A stretch of DNA of 64,000 bases, from positions 11,919,001 to 11,983,000 of the forward strand of contig NC_135364.1 in the NCBI RefSeq assembly GCF_051622035.1. The letters are read 5' to 3'. Shown piece by piece: positions 34,717-45,985 of the stretch (position 1 is its first letter; the number at the start of each line of letters is the position of its first letter). The stretch is from Arctopsyche grandis (lineage: Eukaryota > Arthropoda > Insecta > Trichoptera > Hydropsychidae). The translations under genes and the position numbers were made by a program. A model generated the notes under the pieces. That model did not search any database. It had not been told where the DNA came from and saw only the letters and a list, made by a program, of their open reading frames with translations.

Positions 34717-37700
34717 GTAATTGTTTGTTCTATTATATGTACATACCTAGTACTTTTTCAATTGTAGATGATATGTACTCTGGTAAAAATTTTAAATAGG
34801 AATAGGAATAGGAATTTCGTTGTAAACTTTTGGTCTTGTCCCAGTTAAGTGTAAATGAATATGTACATACGCACATTATTGTAGAATACTTTTTAAATGT
34901 TCAATACATGTACGTATTTATGTACTACTGTAACTTCACTTCTCCATTCCCTTATCATACAACGCTTCTACTTGTCCATTTACAAGTATGTATCGTTGTA
35001 GACGTTGATGGTATACTGGGATGAAGTAGGAATCGCGGAAAGTAAACGTCTTGACTACGCTTTCACTTACCTAGTTTAGTCTATTGATATATATCCAATA
35101 TGTTTAGTAGATAACAATTTCTTCTATAACCTTGTTATGTATATTTAGTTCAATTGGAATCTTAAGTTTGGGGTGCGTATCAAAATACAGAAAATAAATA
35201 TTTCCAATTGTACAAATGCAGAATATCGATACGAATTTAGAATGAGGAAGTATAAAAGAAGAAGAGATCACTTTATCCACTGATCTATAGTGAACATTGA
35301 ATTTCTCACATTTTGATATTTTAATTTTGAATATTTTCATATTTCAAATGTTGGTATTCTTTATATTGACTATCTTCTCGTTATATCCCCACCTCCTAGA
35401 TAAATGAAGAGTTCTAATATTGTTGGAACTTGAATTTCACACCCTTTTATTATTTATTGAAATATATACAGTAAGTCAAATAAATTTTCTTTAAAAATGA
35501 ACTCAAACTGTGTTTCTCTTTGTTTTTATCGCGTTTATAGTTTCAACGTTGTTTGAATATCGCTTTCTAAAATTTCCTTCGCCTTTATAAACATTAAAAA
35601 CGTATACTTTTCTCACCTTTTAATTTGTACCTTGTTTGTTCTTACTCACATTGTGTGCTTTACTTTATCTTGTGTACTCGTGCTCTACGTACCCGCCGAT
35701 TGAAACTGCACTCTCGACTCGAGCTCGAATGATTTTTTTTTTTTTTAATATTTTATTCGGAAGTATAAATATACTTACGTCACATCACGATTGAAAAAGG
35801 AACGGCTCGCGCCGTATATCCATATTGTGAATATATGGCGAACAAACACGCAACCAATTCACCGACAATTGACAAAAGCAATTCGCCAATGGCCTCGTCT
35901 AGTCGGTTTAGTTATTCGTACGCCCCTGTGAAAAATCGCTTATCCGACAACAGAGAAGAATACGGCCGGACCGGCCATATGATCTCACCGGTTTGCGTCA
36001 TGGCGCTCGATTGACGAATCGGTAGCGCTCAACCGGTAACCGGTTCCCTTGTATGCATACGTGTGAATGTACATATAATGTTGTCGATCAGATGTGCATA
36101 GGAGATTTTCGTCTGCTCTCGCGGACGTATAATCCATGTAGTAGGCCGGTCTGATCGATCGCTGATTCAATCGCCGTTCGTCGTTGAATCATGTCTTGTC
36201 TGCAGCTCAGACCGATGACCCGATTTTGCGCCGTTTTTGCAACAGCAAAGTAATACTAATTGCACCGGTTCACTTTGTAAGTCATATAATAAAAATACGC
36301 AGTTGTCGTTTCGGTGGGTAATTACTGAGCTTTCTAAGTCTGCATTAGGTACTTGTCCTATTTTGAGATTGAAATTTTGCTTTTTTTTGCCACTTTTTGT
36401 CTTAGGTCGTTTTGTCATGAAATTTGCATGAGTAATATTAAATGTAGATTAAGGCGAGATTATTATCGTGACGGACGACTATACATGTGTGAACCTTTTT
36501 GATGGATTAAATGATGATTAATTTAGTAAAATATTTTAGTCATTTAATAATTTAAGAACCGATTAGGGATTTGAAAAATTAATGACACTTGTCACTACCG
36601 GTATTGCCGATAATTTTTAAATGCTTCCGGTAATACCGGTATCGATTATTTAAGCAATTAGTGCAATAAAATAATTATTTTTAGTTTAATTAATTATTTT
36701 AATCAATTAGTTTAATTAATTACTGTATTAAATACAAAATAAAGTCTTTCTATATCGCGTGAATTTCTATACACGAATCAGCGAGTGCCAAAAAAAAGTT
36801 GTTTTGAAGAATTTTTGTGTGGAGGGGATAGTTTTAAATATTATATACATATGTATTTAAATAATTGTCAAGTCAAAAAAATAGGCTTCCGAAAAAATGG
36901 AAAGCCGACGGGGCTTCTTATTTTTAGCAGTCTATAAATCAATATATGTACATATGTATGTATGTATTCAGAAATAGTCTAACACGTAAGTAGGATATTT
37001 TCTGCATTTGATTTTTAATTTAAGATAAATTTGGCGGCTCCTTTGAATAGCAGGTCAAAAAGGAGTATTGACTCATTCTTCGACTATTCCATACAAACTC
37101 ACCGATGCAACGTTTTTTTTTCTTAATTCAAAACAATTTAACTAACATACAATTTAAATTATTATATTCCGGTACTACTTGTAGTTCCGAATGTCGAAGT
37201 CTGATAAAAAACTATTGTATAAGCATCTCAATCTAGGATTTTCATGAAAGTGATGTAATGTTATATTTTTCACAAAGTGTAAAGCGATTTGTCTAAAAGA
37301 AAATGTCTTCTGGGCCATGCGAATAGGTTTAAAAATAAGTAAGTATATGAAAAAAATGTGCGTTTTTTTGTTATAATGGGGGTTGAATTTTTTTGGTAAA
37401 AAAAGTAACGAAGTCAAAAATATCGAGAAAAACTGTATTATACACAATCTAATATAATATTTCATTATGTAAGAATTCATCTTATTTGGAAAACATTTTT
37501 TTTTGTGTGGTTGATTTTGATTAATGTTCGCGCGGAAAAGGTAATGTGTGAAAGAATAGTAACCTTTGAAATATTATGTTCATATTTAAAGTTTGCAATA
37601 TACATACATATGTATATAAAAGCTTTACGATCTTGCCCTCCGCTACTTTTTATGCGACAAGTGACTGACATTTGCTTACTCTACTATGCTAAAAGGTTAC

Positions 37701-39138
37701 TTTCGTTGGGTGAGATCAGGGTGTGTATGACACAAAAGAAGAAAAAAATAATACCTCGACTATACGGACTTTGCTGCGTGTGTTCGAGTTTGCGCTTTCT
37801 AGAAGAACATTCTCAAAGTGGCTTCATCAGATCGTAGACCCTTGCGAATTTCGTTCTTTTGCATAATTTACATAAACTCTCACCCTTTTGCTTTTCCTCC
37901 TCATTTTCAAGGGTACGCATTGTAGATGTTCGATTCTGTTTGCACTTTGTATGGATGTGTTGTGTTTTTTTTTACTTTATTTTACGAACGTTCCCTGAAG
38001 AAAATTTACGACCGGCTACACGTATTAAATTTTCAGCGTTCGATTCATATTGTAAACGAGAACGTAGGGTTCGTTTTTGAAAAATGCTGCGCATAAATAA
38101 CAAGGAGAGGTATGTGTATACAGTGCTTTCATCTCACAAAGGTGTATTTTAAAATTTCTATTGGGCATTGAAACTACATATGTATGTATATAAGTTGTAC
38201 ATATATTGAGGATATTTATGGAGGCTTTTTTTTATAAGTAAGAAAATACGCCCGTTCAACTAGTGTAATCGTAACAATAATATACACAACTTGATGAGAT
38301 AAATACGTGTCGGTATATATGTAGTTGAAACATTTCCCATCGATATTTTAAACAATGCGCCTTTTGATTAATAATCACTGCATCGAAGGTTAAAGTTTGG
38401 AAACGGAACTATTATTTTGCGGATAGGCATCTAAGGCAGTGGCGCATATCGCACTGCCGTTTCCGCAGATTAGACGATCTCTGTTTCTAAATTGCGGGTA
38501 TTATTGTGAGAGAGGATTAAGAGGGAAAGCGTTAGAGGTTACACTCGGGCGACAGAGTCGGTTTGCGAGGGTTAAAAGGGTTTTTTAGAGTCGACTTGAA
38601 TACGTATATATTATTATTTTTAGAACTGAATTGGTGTAGTCATTGCTCGCACTGAACTATTTGGACGTTGAAAGTTGGACGTCGAAAAATTTATATTTTT
38701 CACCGACTTGTGTGTCCTATATTTGTGGTAAGATTTTAAGGGTTTCTTGAATTTGTATTGGAAACTCTCTGCTTTCAGTATGTTTGAGGAATTATAGAAT
38801 TTGGTGGGCATAGTAATTAGATACTTGTCGGCTGACGGGTTTTTGGCCACAAATAAATAAAAATGTAAAGATCTTTGTCAGAAAAAGTGTTGTGACTATA
38901 ATATAATTTTGAGCCATTGAATGACAGCGAAGATTACAACTAGGGTCACCCGACCGACTGTATTGTGCTGTGAACTAAAAGCTTATATTATGTAACCCGA
39001 TATGTTGGCAGACAAGTTGCTAGTTTCTGAGAAACCGCCGCGACAGACAAATTGCTAAAGTATTGTCGCCGATTTAAATACCTAGATCTAAATAGCATCC
39101 AAATCTTACCGAAAGTTTTTGAATGTTTCATAATTCAA

Positions 39139-39402
39139 GTTAGTATATCGAATCATATATGTAATATCGCTATTCCGTATGTGTGTCTGTCTGTCTGAGA
39201 TAACGCTCGCCGTACTATAATAGTCGTTTCGATTCGACATACATATTTACGTCACAGCTAAACCACTGCCAAAACTTATATATGAATACAATAACAAAAG
39301 AAAAAAACTTCTGTATATACTGATCGTTTCTAGGCTACTAATGTTTCCGCTTGGCAAAGAATTTACCGTCATCTATTGAAAATTTATTTAATTAATTAAT
39401 TT
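39139..39402 (+). repeat. Dispersed direct repeat, copy 1 (copy 2 at 63135-63395)
   Basis: About 260 bases match 63135-63395 at roughly 90 percent by eye. Shared words are aatatcgctattccgt, gagataacgctcgccgtact and gtttcgattcgacatacata. Both copies end in tttatttaattaattaat. No tRNA-like promoter, terminal inverted repeat or coding frame was seen, so the class is unknown. Confidence 0.8.
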
Positions 39403-41052
39403 TTCTATGGATACTTTATATTGTTTATATGTAGGTAGGTAGGTAGTTTCCACCATTTTTAAGAATTAATTAATAAATATCAAATTAAATATATTTAAAA
39501 GGAATTTGAAAAAAATTCGACCGCGTGGGAATCGTACACATGACCGACGATGACGATACATTTCTTTTAATTTTTTTTTATTTAATAACTTAATATGCCA
39601 ACACCCAGGCGATGATATGTCATCGGATACAACACTAGTAGTTTAATAGTTACGTACCATAACGGTTTATAGTCCAAGTTTAACTTGGCCGTCTCAAGTA
39701 CTTGAATTTAATAATCATGGGCGCGATTGAAGTAGTAAAATAGTCAAATTTTTAGTGCTTCTCTCCATCACCAGGTAAAAATGCTTCGGCTTCTAGCTCC
39801 CGACTGTTATCTAACGGTCTGTTTAAAAGCTTGCCTTTCGAATTAATTTGTTTTATTTAAAAATAAATTTGAATATAGAGGGGGTCTTTACGTAAATAAA
39901 GTGCTTTAAGCTCTTCTCGTTAAAATTCGGGAGCCGTTAATTTGATCCAGGGTCTTTGGCTTCTTAATGAAGCACTTGCGGACGCTGGACCCTCTCGCCC
40001 TACAGAACCGTTCCCTTCCTATCGTAATATTGCGGTGAAGTTTCGATTCCTTATTTCGCGCCCGTCCTCTTTCCCACCCTTCGTAATTTTGCATCCCACC
40101 CTCCCCTCTAAGAGTAGGCCTTTCGAATCACCCACTCCCTCAACTTATGATCATGTTATTAATTTTCACTAGGGAACGTACGCTCGGCATACCAATAGGC
40201 CCTGTTTGTAAGCCGTGCAATTTTCCTACGCGAATAGTTCGCCTCTGCGTTGCAGAACCCAATTTGCGTTTAATCTCACGAGACACTGTCTTTGGAGTTT
40301 GCGTATAAACGGATAAAATTTTTCTTCTGTGCGCGCGCTGATGTCATATAGTCCATTATTATGATTAAAACTCGGACGTTTTCCCGTCGGTGGGCTGAAT
40401 TTTTCATTATAATTATCGAAGTTTATTTTAGTCGAATGTAATACATTAATTGATTGTGTGTCGTTTGGTTCCAATTGATATCCAGAAGTTTCAGACGGTG
40501 ATTAGTTTTATGTGTGTCAACAATTACGAAAAGTAGCGGCCTCGGCCCATTTATGGAGAATGGGAAAACAGGGAAAACGGGTCAAATGCCGACAACTTAT
40601 GTCTCTGAACTTATGCCCATTTTGAGATGTCGATATATCCGTTTTTAATTAATGCGGATCATTACTCCGTTGTTTGTCCCACATAATGCCTAAGAAACCG
40701 GTGCTTTTGGGTAGGTACTATAATATTTGTGTACATAGGTGTTTTGTTGTGATTCGTTTTCTAGCTTTATGCAGTATAGGAATTGGATGTTGTTGTTTTA
40801 AAAATAATTTATGCTAACGTTTGTAAAGTTGGTAAAGACTACTTTTGATTACTTGACAATATTTATCATACATATGTGATTCTAAAGATTGTAGCTTGGA
40901 TAAAAGTACATAAGTCTAGACATTTAAATTAATATTGTTCTCAAAATGGCAATGACTAGGACATATATAGTAATTGTGTTCGTTGTCGCGTTCGGTCGTG
41001 TCGCCAAAGTGTGTTTTTGCTACTTCTTCATTGTTACTAAATAAAATATAAA

Positions 41053-41697
41053 ATGGCCAAGTACGTGCAAAGCGTCTCCAAAATATTAGAGAGTATGGTC
41101 CAAGTCCTCATGGACCCTGTCAATAGATTTAGCAAGGACCAAATGGCCAAATTGATGCCTTTCACCTCTGATATCTCGCAAACTGTAGGCGAAATGTCCT
41201 GTAATATTGCAATGCTGGAAGGAGAGCTGTCAGCTACCAAAATTTATATGTCTAAAGATACACCCACCACGATTGAATCGACATTGGAACTTGTTAGTGA
41301 AATGGAAGAAAGAAAAAATAGAAAAAACAATGTTATCATATTTGACATTACTGAAACAGGTAATAATGACGACAATAATGTAATCGCAAATTTATTGTCA
41401 AAAGCCGAGCTACCTAACCACAAATTTACCGCTCATAGAATCGGATTAAAACAAGGTACGAAGCCAAGGCCCCTAAAAGTCAAACTCGATGTACAGCAAA
41501 CAGCAATATCTTTACTTAGAAAAGGACCCAAACTAGGATTTAAAATAAAAAATGACCTAACGTACATGCAAAGACTATATATAAACAATTTGTGGAACGA
41601 AATGAACACCAGAAAAGACAAAGGTGAAAGTGACTTAATAATAAAATATTTTAATGGAGTGCCTAAAATAATAAATAAAAATAGTACAAAAAACTAA
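41053..41697 (+). CDS. LINE ORF1 protein (RNA-binding type)
   Basis: A 214-residue protein starting MAKYVQSVSKILESMVQVLM. The N-terminal half has heptad-like leucine/methionine spacing up to an EEMERK-type charged helix, consistent with self-association. The C-terminal half begins KNNVIIFDI and continues with AHRIGL and PRPLKVKL. This is the RRM-like fold seen in ORF1 proteins of many LINEs, which coat element RNA. There is no CCHC knuckle. It ends STKN followed by TAA, with the slippery heptamer spanning the last codons. Confidence 0.85.
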   Translation: MAKYVQSVSKILESMVQVLMDPVNRFSKDQMAKLMPFTSDISQTVGEMSCNIAMLEGELSATKIYMSKDTPTTIESTLELVSEMEERKNRKNNVIIFDITETGNNDDNNVIANLLSKAELPNHKFTAHRIGLKQGTKPRPLKVKLDVQQTAISLLRKGPKLGFKIKNDLTYMQRLYINNLWNEMNTRKDKGESDLIIKYFNGVPKIINKNSTKN

Positions 41698-44522
41698 CAA
41701 TATATTACCAAAATGTCAGAAGCATTATATCTAAAATACAATTCCTTAAAAATGCTATAGCTGCTTCCGCATATGACATAATATTATTAACAGAAACGTG
41801 GCTAAACAACCTTATAAATGACTCCGAACTAAATTTTCATACATACAATATGTATAGATATGATAGAAACATAAACACCAGTACGAAGACTCGAGGCGGT
41901 GGCGTGGCAATTCTTATTAAAAAAGTTCATTCATCATCTGTCATCATCAACACAAACAATTCCATCGAACAAATATTTATATCAACCAAAATTTTCAATG
42001 TAAAGTGCATATTCGGTTGTGTTTACATCCCTCCATCCTCTGACATTAGTGTATATAATAATTTTATAAATAATATTGAAACAATCAGATTAAAATATCC
42101 TGATTCAAAATTCTTAATAACTGGTGATTTTAATCTACCAAATTTGGACTGGCAAAACCTTGAAATGAATGAAAATTCTCCAATTCATCAAGAAATTATA
42201 AATTTATCTTTAAATTTAGGTCTTAAACAATTTAATACTATTTCCAACTTGAATGATCGTGTCTTAGATTTAGTTTTTTCCAATTTCAAAAACACTAACG
42301 TTATGAAATCTCATGATGTTCTATCTCCAGTGGATGGCCATCATCCACCCCTAGATATTATTATTACTTTAAATAAATCTACTAATCTACCTTTAATTCA
42401 GCAAAATATTTTTGATTTTCACAGAGCCGATTATAACGAAATCATGAACCAATTAAATGTCACTAATTGGTCGTTCTTAAACGATAACATTAACTTTGAA
42501 TCAAAAGTCATTATGCTGAATGAATTATTAATCTCTTGTATATACAACCATGTTCCTCAATATAAAAATAAGTTGCATTTTTTTCCAAAATGGTTTAGTC
42601 CCGAATTAAAAAACCTAATACATAAAAAAAAAAGTGTGCACAAATTATTCAAAATTTATAACTCTACACACATATATATTGAATTCAAAAAACTAAGAGC
42701 TTTGTGTAAACTACATATATCCAAATGTTTTAAACTTTATATTAAAAAAACAGAATCATTCATTGATTCAAATTCCAAATATTTTTGGTCATTTACTAAA
42801 GAATTAAACAACAATAAAACATATATACCAGAAAACATTCAACTTAACGGTAAATTTGTTGACAATACTAATGATTCAGTCAATCTTTTTGCTGATTTTT
42901 TCAAATCGATCTATGTCAAAAACAACAACAATAATTCTAATTATAGCATTGTAAATAATAATGTCCTGATTTCACCTTTACATTCTATAAATATATCTAT
43001 TCAAAAATTGATTAACAAAATAAATGCCTTAGATATATCTAAATCTGCGGGTCCTGACAACATACCCCCAATTTTTATCAAGAATTGTGCCAATGTATTA
43101 ACTTATCCTCTTTTTAATCTCTTTAATCAATCTATTTCCACTGGTATATTTCCCAATTCTTGGAAGTCTGGCTATTTAATACCTCTCCATAAAAATGGGG
43201 ATAAACATAATGTAATGAACTATAGAGCCATCTGTCAACTATCAACTATTCCAAAACTTTTTGAAAGTTTAGTATTAGACGAATTTATTCCTTTCATTAA
43301 TAACATTATTATTCCACAACAACATGGTTTTACCTCTGGTAGATCTACCTTATCCAATTTATTATTATATGAAAATTTTATTTCTAGTGCCTTATCTGTT
43401 AAATTGCAAGTTGACTCAATTTACACTGATTTCAGTAAAGCATTTGACAAAGTTGATATTGAGATTTTATTATATAAACTAAACAGTATCGGAATCAGCG
43501 GTGTATTACTAAACTGGTTTCGGAGCTATTTGTCCAATAGATCATTATTAGTTAAAATCGGCCATTCTAAATCTTACTCCTTTAATCCAACTAGTGGCGT
43601 TCCCCAAGGATCTCACATGGGACCAGTCCTATTCAATATTTTTATAAATGATATTATAAATATATTTAATGATGTTAAAGTGCTCTTATTTGCAGACGAT
43701 TTAAAAATATTTAAATGTATAAAAGACACTAACGATTGTGCTACTTTACAAACTAATTTAAACTCATTAAACGATTGGTGTTCTTTTAATAAATTATATT
43801 TAAACATTAAGAAGTGTTCTGTTGTCAGGTTCAGTAGGTCAAATAACAAAATTATTTATAATTATCATATAAATAATGAATCATTACCATCATCATCGCT
43901 AATTAAAGATCTAGGAGTTATTTTTGACGACAAATTAACTTTTAATTCTCATATAAATTTTATCACAAAAAATGCCATCAAAACACTTGGTTTCTTAATA
44001 AGAAATAGTACTCACTTCAAAAATGTAAATACGATTAAAATTTTATACACCACTCTGGTTAGAAACCAATTAGAGTACAATTCTACCATTTGGTCTCCTT
44101 ATTTAATGAAACAAATTAACATAATAGAGTCAGTGCAAATAAAGTTCATTAGATTCATCAAATTTAAATTTTTTAAAAGTCATAATCACTATGTCAGTAA
44201 CGTTATTATTTATAGGAAACTTAATTTGCTAAAATTATATGACAGAAGGAAAATTAACGATATTTCAGTTCTGTGTGGTCTTCTTAATGGCACTATTAAA
44301 TGCTCTGACTTGGTGAGTTTAGTGTGCTTCCATGTGCCGGGTAGATCAATTAGATGTAACCATCTTTTTGATATGCCCAGGTTTACTACTAATTACTCAT
44401 TGAACTCAGCTATGTTGAGACTGCATAGAGTTGGAAACGAATTGTCCATGGTCGATTTATTCATTGTTAATAAATATAACATGAAATCTATTTTATTTAA
44501 ATATTTTTTTAATATATTGTAA
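41685..44522 (+). CDS. LINE ORF2: endonuclease and reverse transcriptase
   Basis: The open frame runs from 41685, just after an in-frame TAG at 41682-41684, to 44522. The first ATG is at 41850 and would give 890 residues. However, the endonuclease start (YYQNVRSIISK and LLTETWL, with the Asn and catalytic Glu) lies before that ATG, so a functional protein must be entered upstream. Later motifs, numbered from 41850: GDFNLPNLDW near residue 91, DGHHPP near 163, RT motifs YTDFSKAFDK near 527, GVPQGS near 582 and the catalytic FADD near 614. The C-terminus has the usual post-RT segment (IRNSTHFKNV...). No stop or frameshift is seen. Confidence 0.92.
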   Translation, partial: YKKLTIYYQNVRSIISKIQFLKNAIAASAYDIILLTETWLNNLINDSELNFHTYNMYRYDRNINTSTKTRGGGVAILIKKVHSSSVIINTNNSIEQIFISTKIFNVKCIFGCVYIPPSSDISVYNNFINNIETIRLKYPDSKFLITGDFNLPNLDWQNLEMNENSPIHQEIINLSLNLGLKQFNTISNLNDRVLDLVFSNFKNTNVMKSHDVLSPVDGHHPPLDIIITLNKSTNLPLIQQNIFDFHRADYNEIMNQLNVTNWSFLNDNINFESKVIMLNELLISCIYNHVPQYKNKLHFFPKWFSPELKNLIHKKKSVHKLFKIYNSTHIYIEFKKLRALCKLHISKCFKLYIKKTESFIDSNSKYFWSFTKELNNNKTYIPENIQLNGKFVDNTNDSVNLFADFFKSIYVKNNNNNSNYSIVNNNVLISPLHSINISIQKLINKINALDISKSAGPDNIPPIFIKNCANVLTYPLFNLFNQSISTGIFPNSWKSGYLIPLHKNGDKHNVMNYRAICQLSTIPKLFESLVLDEFIPFINNIIIPQQHGFTSGRSTLSNLLLYENFISSALSVKLQVDSIYTDFSKAFDKVDIEILLYKLNSIGISGVLLNWFRSYLSNRSLLVKIGHSKSYSFNPTSGVPQGSHMGPVLFNIFINDIINIFNDVKVLLFADDLKIFKCIKDTNDCATLQTNLNSLNDWCSFNKLYLNIKKCSVVRFSRSNNKIIYNYHINNESLPSSSLIKDLGVIFDDKLTFNSHINFITKNAIKTLGFLIRNSTHFKNVNTIKILYTTLVRNQLEYNSTIWSPYLMKQINIIESVQIKFIRFIKFKFFKSHNHYVSNVIIYRKLNLLKLYDRRKINDISVLCGLLNGTIKCSDLVSLVCFHVPGRSIRCNHLFDMPRFTTNYSLNSAMLRLHRVGNELSMVDLFIVNKYNMKSILFKYFFNIL
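41688..41694 (+). promoter_or_regulatory. Canonical -1 ribosomal frameshift heptamer A_AAA_AAC
   Basis: In the ORF1 frame the codons are ACA AAA AAC TAA, so bases 41688-41694 form A AAA AAC in exactly the phase required for tandem -1 slippage. After slipping, reading continues CTA ACA ATA TAT TAC in the ORF2 frame, which is open from 41685. The stop lies one codon after the site. I see no strong downstream hairpin or pseudoknot; only a 4-bp stem (aatg/catt at about 41712-41726). Confidence 0.7.
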
Positions 44523-44695
44523 TTTATTTTGTAGTATATGAATGTATGTGTATTTTTCTTTTATATTTCATTTTAATTTTTTTTTTTCTTTTTCTTTCTC
44601 TATTTCCAACATGTAAAATGGTCAATTTTTTCTTGACCGTAAAATAAAATAAAATAAAAAATAAAATAAAAATAAAAAAAATATAACTGCTATAG

Positions 44696-44880
44696 AATAT
44701 CGACAACATATGTATATATTTAATTGGATGGTACCCAAGAGAGGGAGCGTAAAAAGAAAATGGCTATTGTATGGTGAGTAAGGAAAATGTGTGGATACAT
44801 GAATATTGTTCAGGACATCGGAAATTAGAAGCGTGTCGGAGAGGATTTCTTCCGAAGGTGGATGCAATTTATATCAGATG
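44696..44880 (+). mobile_element. Decayed RTE-like LINE 3' end
   Basis: In shifting frames this encodes [17 protein letters not shown] and RVGEDFFRRWMQF, which parallel the last ~60 residues of the RTE element at 48775 ([29 protein letters not shown]). It lies immediately after the tail of the 41 kb LINE. It is too diverged to be a recent copy. Confidence 0.65.
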
Positions 44881-45299
44881 GGATAGACTATTATAAATTT
44901 TAACCACTCGATTTGAAAAGAAGGATTCTCTAATTATTTTGATGTAAATATCTTTTTGGAGTCTGAGAGTATGAACTCTCAGAGTGTTATTGTTAAACGT
45001 AAGAAGGTTTATCATAGGACAATTGTAATGGTTATTTATCATTTTAAAGGCTTTAATTACATAGATTACCTTTTATTCTTCTCGTCTCAAAAGTGGAAAT
45101 ATTCTTACTTTTCAATCTCATATCAATATGAAAGTGATTTAAGTTCGGAAGGAATTTTTGTAATTCTTCGTTGGACCATTTCTAAACATGTGTACGTTTT
45201 TTTTTTAAATGAGCTTTCCAAATGGAATAAGCCAATTCTAGTTTTGGTCTAATATAGGTTATATACATTTTGACCAAAAGCTTGGCATTGAGACAATTA

Positions 45300-45515
45300 A
45301 AAACACGTTTAATACCATAGGCTTAAATTGTAAATAGGTTTTTGAGCTCTTTTTTATTATGCTGTACATTAACATTATAATAATATGATTACTAAAAAAA
45401 TTAAATTAAAATTGTAAAATAGAAAATGATCAGAAGATCAGTAACTATTATTAAAATAGATGTATTGTGAAAATAATTTAGTAATAATAAAAAGCATTTA
45501 AAAATCAAAATCAAT
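45300..45515 (+). repeat. Jockey-type LINE 3' UTR, solo copy
   Basis: Matches the 3' UTR at 31760-32010 in the opposite orientation: ttgtaaataggtttttgagc, then attgtaaaatagaaaatgat, then taataaaaagcatttaaaaa. The coding part is lost. Ends with a degenerate A-rich tail. Confidence 0.75.
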
Positions 45516-45671
45516 ACCATACAGAAAATAATAACAATTTTTAATGATTTAAATCAGTTGACTATTTTAAATCGCAAGTGGAATAAATTCAAAGATCGGA
45601 CTAAGCTTTGTCTGGAGTAACTAAATTTGAGTCTAAAGTATAAATAATTTTAAATTATTGGATCCTAGATG

Positions 45672-45985
45672 AAGAATTTATAAAAAGAGAGAGCTTCTTG
45701 ACACGGTGAAGCGCCGTAAGATGGAATACTTTGGCCACATTATTCGCGGCCCCAAATATCGCCTTCTACAAACAACCATAGAAGGGAAAATAGAAGGCAA
45801 ACGGTGGCTTGGGAGAAAGAAGCTCTCTTGGCTCCGGAACATCAGGTCATGGATGGGACTTGGTCTCGAAAAGTTATTTCGGCTTGCCCATGATAGGGAA
45901 GAATTCGCACGGGCCATAAACGATGTCTGCCCATGGTAGTCGCCTACGTCTGAATACGGATTCGGCATTAGAAGAAGAAGATGAA
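45672..45985 (+). mobile_element. LINE 3' end of another endonuclease/RT family
   Basis: The open frame encodes KRELLDTVKRRKMEYFGHII, then KRWLGRKKLSWLRNIRSWMG, stopping at 45937-45939. This is the basic C-terminal tail found after the RT in RTE-like elements often annotated as endonuclease-reverse transcriptase. A short 3' UTR and a (GAA)n-type tail (agaagaagaagatgaagaa) follow. It is 5'-truncated just before 45672 and distinct in sequence from the RTE family at 48775. Confidence 0.8.

Larger units (their letters stand above)
40980..44695 (+). mobile_element. Near full-length two-ORF LINE (APE-type non-LTR retrotransposon)
   Basis: Contains ORF1 (41053-41697), a -1 frameshift-type junction, ORF2 with endonuclease and reverse transcriptase (open from 41685 to 44522), and a short T-rich 3' UTR. 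The 3' end has a small hairpin (tggtcaa/ttgaccg at about 44617-44640) and a (TAAAA)n tail. Both reading frames are undamaged, so the copy is young and possibly active. The family belongs to the Jockey/CR1-type group by its RT motifs; the clade is not resolved. The 5' boundary is approximate and no target duplication was found. Confidence 0.9.

Noticed and set aside
39942..40172. Open frame with LWLLNEALADAG resembling a LINE C-terminal LLNE motif
   Set aside because: The resemblance covers only a few residues and the rest does not align with the LINE at 57915.
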